A stretch of 64,000 bases of DNA, taken from positions 3,720,001-3,784,000 of the forward strand of contig JAJKFH010000374.1 of assembly GCA_023333565.1 (NCBI GenBank), written 5' to 3'. A program made the position numbers and the translations under genes. How positions within the stretch are numbered: position 1 is the first letter of the stretch; every line of letters begins with the position of its first letter. Below, one piece after another: positions 58,149-64,000 of this stretch. The notes under the pieces were generated by a model. That model was not told the origin of the DNA. It searched no databases and was given only the letters and a program-made list of their open reading frames with translations. Source of the DNA: Puffinus mauretanicus (Eukaryota > Chordata > Aves > Procellariiformes > Procellariidae).

Positions 58149-61100
58149 ACTACATCCCGAAAAGGAAAAGCTCCCTGGAGAATATAAATCAGATTATCAG
58201 CAGAGATGTAGATAAGCTATGCACTGCTCTATCTCTGAAGTGCTGGGCTTCACAGGTGATGTTAGTTCATTAAATGCAAGCTTGCGCTTCCGATGTTTTG
58301 CGCGCTGCTATGTAGTTCAGCAGTTGGCGGATGCTCAGGTTTCAGGTGCCTGAACTGCCCTAATAGCAGGGATGGTTAAGTTCAAGATTGAGGGGTTTAG
58401 GGGAGAGCTTAATTATCAAACACTCAAAGAGTGGGTCAGGTTTAGGTGCATTGGCAAAGCACTTTCCAGAGTTCTCAGTTCAAAACAAAATGGCCTTCTG
58501 CTGTGCTGATCTCAGTTACTTTCCTCTAATTGGTCCCCCATCAGCTGCCCTACCAAGACATATTTTCAGAAATTCTGCTTACATTGACTATTGTAGTTTC
58601 GTATTGAGAGCATTGCGGCATCCCTGCCTTGTAAAATGCTGTGTCTTGCCTCTGCTTTTAACACAGGTTTCATTCTTAAAGAAAAGATGTCTCTAATTTA
58701 TATTTTTCCATTAGAGGGAATAACTTCTTGGGTAGTCAAGGAGAACTATTGTATGTCCCCATGAGAGAACTGAATTTACTTCCACTGCATCCAGCTATTT
58801 TTGCTGCTGTATCTGTTTCTAGTTTATTTTCTGCTGTCTTTGTTTCCCCCTATTTCCCTGTTTTGTACTTTTTCCATCAGAATGAGAGATTGGGACAAGG
58901 CTGCAGTGGCTACTCGTATCCGCTCCATCCAATTGCTGTGGGAGTTAGAGCAGAGGAATCTTCCCTGTTGTCAGTCTCCGATTTGCAGGAGTAAGACTGC
59001 TGCTTTGTCCAGCCCTCGGGGGGCTGTACGGGTTGCTCTGGTGTGCGTGGCAGCGTGATGGCTAGCGAGGGAACTTGGGTCATCCTGGGGAGGGGGCACA
59101 TGCCCACCAGTAGCAGGGGCTGGGTCTTCTCTCCTCCTTTCTCAGAAGCGTGTGTCTGGCTGAGGGCTCTCATTGTAATGGGCAGGATTTCTCCTGCCCC
59201 CAGCCAGGTGTCCAGCCTGTCATAGCAAATTAACGGCGGGCTGCTGTTGAAGGGTTGGAGGGGAAAGCCAGCCAGGGTTTGCAGGCACACAGCCGCTCAA
59301 TCCCACTGCTGGGACTGGAAGGAAAACCCAGCAGGCCACTGGGGCTGACTGGGGAAGACCATGGCACCTAGTTATTCTTCATTCTGTGGGGAAAGGCCAA
59401 ACAGCAGCAGCTGTAGTGAAGAGGTGAGTAAGCAGAGGTGATGTGCAGAGCTGAGGTGATCTATATATGTTTTGAATCGTTGTGGTAAACAGTTGAATTC
59501 CTTCCTGTAAGGGATGGGCCTGGGCCAAACCTGCTGATTGTGGAGACCTCCTGATGTGTGTTTTTACCTCCAGAGTCAAGCAAGTATGCAATAACCCATT
59601 TCTCTAACATCAACCTTAGTTCCCCTGGCCTGTGTAGATGCAGTCTGTGGAGAAACCTGGAAATGGGCAGATGGGAAAGTCCCTGAGCAGCTGCTCCTCA
59701 GGGTGAGGCTTCTCTGGGAGCCACAGCGGCTGTCCTGCACTTCCCCCTGCGCCCCTTCCCTGGCGCCGCCTCTGTAGGGTCCTCGGGTGCTGCAGCCTGT
59801 CACTCCGCACCAAGGCATTGCTCTTACGAAGTAAGGGTGAAAAGAATATATATGTGTGAGAAATAACTGGGGTTCTGACCTTGGAGCAGGAAGAGAAGAG
59901 GAGAAGGAACCGAGAGGCTAAGGGATTGAATACCAAAGTTAATCTTCTTCCTTTCTAATAGCTTTGCACAGTGCCTGTCACCAGGCCCAACTGAGATTTA
60001 TAGCTTCCCTTGCATTATTGGTTTACTTTGCTATTTAGAATCTAAACAAGGCTGGGAAAGGTAAGTGGCACTTTTCCCTATTGCTGGCAAACTTGTATCA
60101 ATCAATTTAACTGAAGTTCTTGATAGAATCATTTATGTCAGGCAGAGTTTCCCTTTCCTTTCTTACCTCCTCCTTCTCACAGCCCAATACTTGGATTTCA
60201 TTTACTGGGCCTAATAACTATGTTCTCAGTGTCAGTTTGGGGAGACTAAATCTGGGGATGGATCCTACAGGCAGTCCTGAGGTTAGGTGGCTGTTGCTGC
60301 TGATCCTGGGCAAAGCTGCTTTTTGCTTTTGGCCACTTAGGCATGTGGCTCTATCCACAGAAGAAAGGTTCGGTGGTGATTTATGAACTCTACTGAACAT
60401 GCAGACAAGGATCTGCTTGTATTTGCTTTTAAACACAAAGCACAAAAAGCAGGCTTCAGGAGAGAAGGTGGAGAGAATTTGGCCTGGAGGGTACACCATG
60501 AGGAGGACCATACGTGACCTGAACTGCAGATCACTTTGGAAAGGATGAGGAGGGGTCACGAGAAGTTCAGAGGCAATATCCAGAGCCAAGTATGGTGTGT
60601 CAAAACCTAAGTGCTCTCCAGAAGATGGAAATCTTGCCTTCCAGAGCTTATGGCTTAGTATGTAGGAGGTCTGCCACCTGTGGCATTAGCTAGAGGTGAT
60701 TTGCCATCCATGTGCATGTGCATATTTACATTTATGGAGTCAATGTAAGTTGACTTTATGATTCATTTCAACAGCCAGCGCTTCTAGACTGTTTTTTTTC
60801 ACGGGCTCTGTAAAGCTGATGGTGGAATGATTTACTTTGAGTGGAGTTGGGTGGATTGTTATATAGTGCATCAAATTATTTGATTAATTCAGCCATTTTG
60901 CAGCATGTGAATGACATACAAACTTTGTCTGTTATGAGTTGATTCATAATTGTTTGGACAAGATTATGTTTAAGTTTATTTCAGCCTATAGGATATGCAC
61001 AGTTTTTCACTTAGACTCTGTGCTATCCATAGTCTGGCTGGTCCTATGAATAGCATAATGTTTCATGCTGTGATTTTTGGATGCCTGTGGGTTTGTGTTA

Positions 61101-64000
61101 ACAAGTTAAGCGAATGCCAAACTTGCATACTTTGTGGATATATTTCATAGCTTCCCAGTGCTGGTGCTCAGTATGTGGTGATCTTTTCCCAGCACTTACA
61201 GCTGTAAACCCACTTAGAAGACTATTGGAAAAAATCCTGTGGATAAATGCTTTCAGTATATAAGGACAGTACAGCCCAAACTGGACAGATTCAAGGTAGG
61301 GGCGTGAAGAAGAGTATTGTATAACTTGATGAGAGTTCTTCGTGGATGCTGGTGGGCTTTTCAGCCATCTCTAAATGACTTCAAGGAGAGGTGAAGGGAG
61401 TGTAACAAACAGGTGAAGCTGTCATGAGAACAGCAGGTTTTTGGACAGTAGCATGTTTGGAAAAATAGGTATGTTTCTGTTCTTGGCAGTAGCTTCATCC
61501 ATTTGGGACGTGCATTCCCCCCGGCATCTGGCATTCCTGCTTGTCACCCACCTGTGTGCAGCTTCTGTCAGGAACTGAGGTTTTTGGTATGTCCTTGTCC
61601 AGCTCCCTAATCCTCCTGCTTCTTCTAGCCTAAGAGGACCCTGCTGCATTTCTAGAAACTTCCCCTACTTAGCTTCGTGCAAGTCCATCACATGACATTG
61701 ATCACCTCTTGGGAACATAAAATGATTGAGAGAGAAATATTGAGAAAGAGAAGAGGAGAGGGAGAGGAAATAAGGACATGGGGTATTGGTAGTGGGGAGG
61801 GGGAGTTGGGATATTTGTTCCTGATTATGTTTAAAGAGGAATCGTGAGTCTGATGATCTTTGCATTCTCAAGGCTTCTAATCCGCTTGCACTAATCCTCT
61901 TACAGCATCTGCTCTATTGGACTTTTATCTGATCTCTTTGTCTCTCAAACAATCTGTCGAAGCTTCCTATGTTGGAGTAACTTTTGCCCCTTCCCTAGGG
62001 AGCTATCTGGTATCCTCTTGCCCAAATGGGGTCAATGGATTCTGCTTATTCTGAGGTCCTTGACTCTAGTCTGAAGTAATTTAAGACATGCCTTGGCTAT
62101 TACCTTGAGTCATCTGGATTTGGTGCAGCACTGGCAATGGGAGCTCTGGGACGCCTAGTTGTTTCTGCCATATAACAAAATTTACATTTGCGGTAAACCA
62201 ACTTTGGAGATTTGAAACTGCAAAGAATGAGCTGTAAGTGTGATGGATCATTTGGGGTTTGAATTTTTTTCAGTGGTGACTAAAACAAAAGTAACAGCTT
62301 TGGAGAGAATTGGTTTGTTTTAGGCTTCTCTGTTAATTAAACTACATAGTATAACTAGAGTGGTTGAACTACCCTATTTCCCATATTCAAATTGTCTTGC
62401 AGAGAGAATCATTAATGACTAGTAAAACACAGTATCATCATGTCAAAAACTGAACTTCTGTGTTTTGAGCTGGAGGGCTTTTGAGGGGAAGCTCCAACAG
62501 CATCTGTAGTAAACCCCTCCAAAACCAATCTCTCCAAAGAGAATAGGGACACGTCATAACTTTTAGGAACTGCTTGCCTCCGAGTTGTGCAGAGTAAAGA
62601 GATATTGGCACACTCCTGGAGATTTTAGACTGTAATTATCATATCCTATAAGGTTATATACAGGCATATAAGGTATATTTACAACTCGGTCTCAATTACG
62701 GGGTAAAATCAGGCCAGGTAGAAACAGCTGAGATGAGTATGTGCAATTTGAATAGAAACAGAGTTTTCTCTTTGATCTTTGAGCATCAGAGAACACGTCC
62801 TGTGCTTTTGCAAGGGAGAGGCTAATTCCATGCCGCAAACAAAATGAAGTCTCTTATGCCTCCCATAAAGCCCCCTTCCCCAGGCTGTTGGAAGATCAAA
62901 CACATTCTTTCTGTGAAGTATGGAAGAGAAGCATTTTAACTGTATGCTTTACTGGGCAGTTGGTGATCCTGGAGGAAAGCAGTCAGCACCTTCTGGGAAG
63001 GGTTTAACTCTTTAGAGTTGCATGAGGACTAAAGCTATTGTCAGTACACTGACCTTTATCTGTTTCTGCTACACAAAAGAGAGTAGACTACAGCAGCAAG
63101 CTATTTGGGATAGTAAAATGTTCCAGGACCTTGTGTTTGTGTTTTGGTTTGTGTTTTTTTTTTTTAAAGTGAGCCTTGCACACAATGAGGCAGAAGCTTT
63201 GTGGTTTATCAAAGAATACAAAACCCACTCAGATATTGCTATTTTTGAGGACAAAAGCCTCACATGCCCAACATGCACACAAACTGCGGGACACAGATCC
63301 TGCTGGCTCTCAATAGCTTCTCCTTCTGGTCCCGCTGCTTCTCTGCCGGAGTGCCAATCCACTGACTTAATGAAGACTAACAGTATAATTAATCACACGC
63401 ACCCGCAGCACAGCGGTTCGTGAGACCTGAGTAAATGTGACAGCGGCTCTGAGGGAGAAAGGGGAAAAAAGCCCAGAATGATGACAAGAAGGAAAACAAG
63501 ATCTTTGGTGAAAAGAAACAGTCAAAGCAAAAAGGGAGAGATCGGCAAAGAGATGGGCAGGGAGCAAGGCAGAAAGCAGTTTCCCCCTGCTGCTGTACTG
63601 TTGTAAAGGGCATGAGATCCAGGAATCCACCCTGTCTCCAGAAGTTTCTGTTTTTAAATTCTCCTCTTTTTTCTGCTTCTCCTTCTACCCTTGGCCTTTA
63701 CTTTCTTCTAATTATGCTTGAGGGGTTTTCTTCATTTCTTTTTCTCTTGAATCTCTTCCTTTTTTTGTTCCCTCTCTTTTTATCATGGTTGTGCTGTTTG
63801 GTATTTCTCCAGGTAGTGCGTGGTCCTTTGGACCTTTTAGGCCTGATGGACAGCGTAAGGCTGCTTTGGTAACAAGTGCTAGTTATACTTTGGGGGTATT
63901 TGAGTGTAGCTAGCTTAGTTTGGAGCTGATCAAAAGGCTACCTTTTGTTTCCTAAGATACATGGACAGTGGAAGAATGCTGAACTTCGTTCTTGTCCCTG
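58149..64000. other. Unique non-coding DNA to the window end
   Basis: About 5.9 kb without a recognised gene. A consensus-like donor (GAG|GTGAGTA) sits at about 59422, but no supporting exon is recognised. The frames at 58910-59290 (minus) and 63022-63423 (plus, 133 codons) have no known domain. A T tract of about 11 bases lies near 63157. The segment 63180-63560 is repeat-free and contains ATAATTAATCAC, which could belong to a regulatory element. Confidence 0.45.

Noticed and set aside
1..64000. CRISPR array, operon, phage or plasmid features
   Set aside because: No spaced direct repeats, no dense coding and no prokaryotic signals. CR1, MIR and avian LTRs show vertebrate nuclear DNA.

Overview
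This window reads as nuclear DNA from a bird. The evidence is a CR1 LINE fragment with a recognisable reverse-transcriptase core, several copies of one avian-type solo LTR family of about 535-577 bp, and scattered decayed MIR-like SINEs in otherwise unique, AT-rich sequence with many lineage-neutral microsatellites. The species and chromosome cannot be named from the sequence alone.

I found no protein-coding exon that I can recognise. Open frames longer than 100 codons exist on both strands. They are at the size expected by chance in 64 kb, several lie inside transposable elements, and none carries a domain I know. The window is best read as intergenic or long-intron DNA. One purine-rich stretch near 31.96-32.33 kb could be an alternative first exon, but this is weak.

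Layout: 0-11 kb is mostly unique DNA with a 30-bp tandem duplication near 2.6 kb and a TG/TA microsatellite near 2.85 kb. 11-21 kb holds three MIR-like fragments and one decayed tRNA-like promoter pair. 23-29 kb contains three solo LTRs (23168-23702, 27073-27646, 28474-29050), all on the minus strand, each with its own perfect 5-bp target-site duplication, so they are three separate insertions. 29-44 kb is mostly unique DNA with three more MIR fragments and a nested inverted repeat rich in E-boxes at 40.2 kb. 44.8-46.2 kb is a compound repeat: a CR1 fragment followed by an LTR-like repeat broken by a partial copy of the same solo LTR family. 50.35-51.48 kb is a nested insertion, a plus-strand LTR split by a minus-strand LTR of a different subfamily. 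52-64 kb is unique DNA with one nearly full-length MIR, two MIR fragments, and an 84-nt pure pyrimidine tract at 58.1 kb whose minus strand is a strong G-quadruplex candidate.

The elements do not form a pathway. What they give is an insertion history: an old layer (MIR, CR1), then the LTR family in at least two subfamilies. The nest at 50.4 kb fixes the order of insertion for one pair. I saw no evidence of a new multi-gene system.
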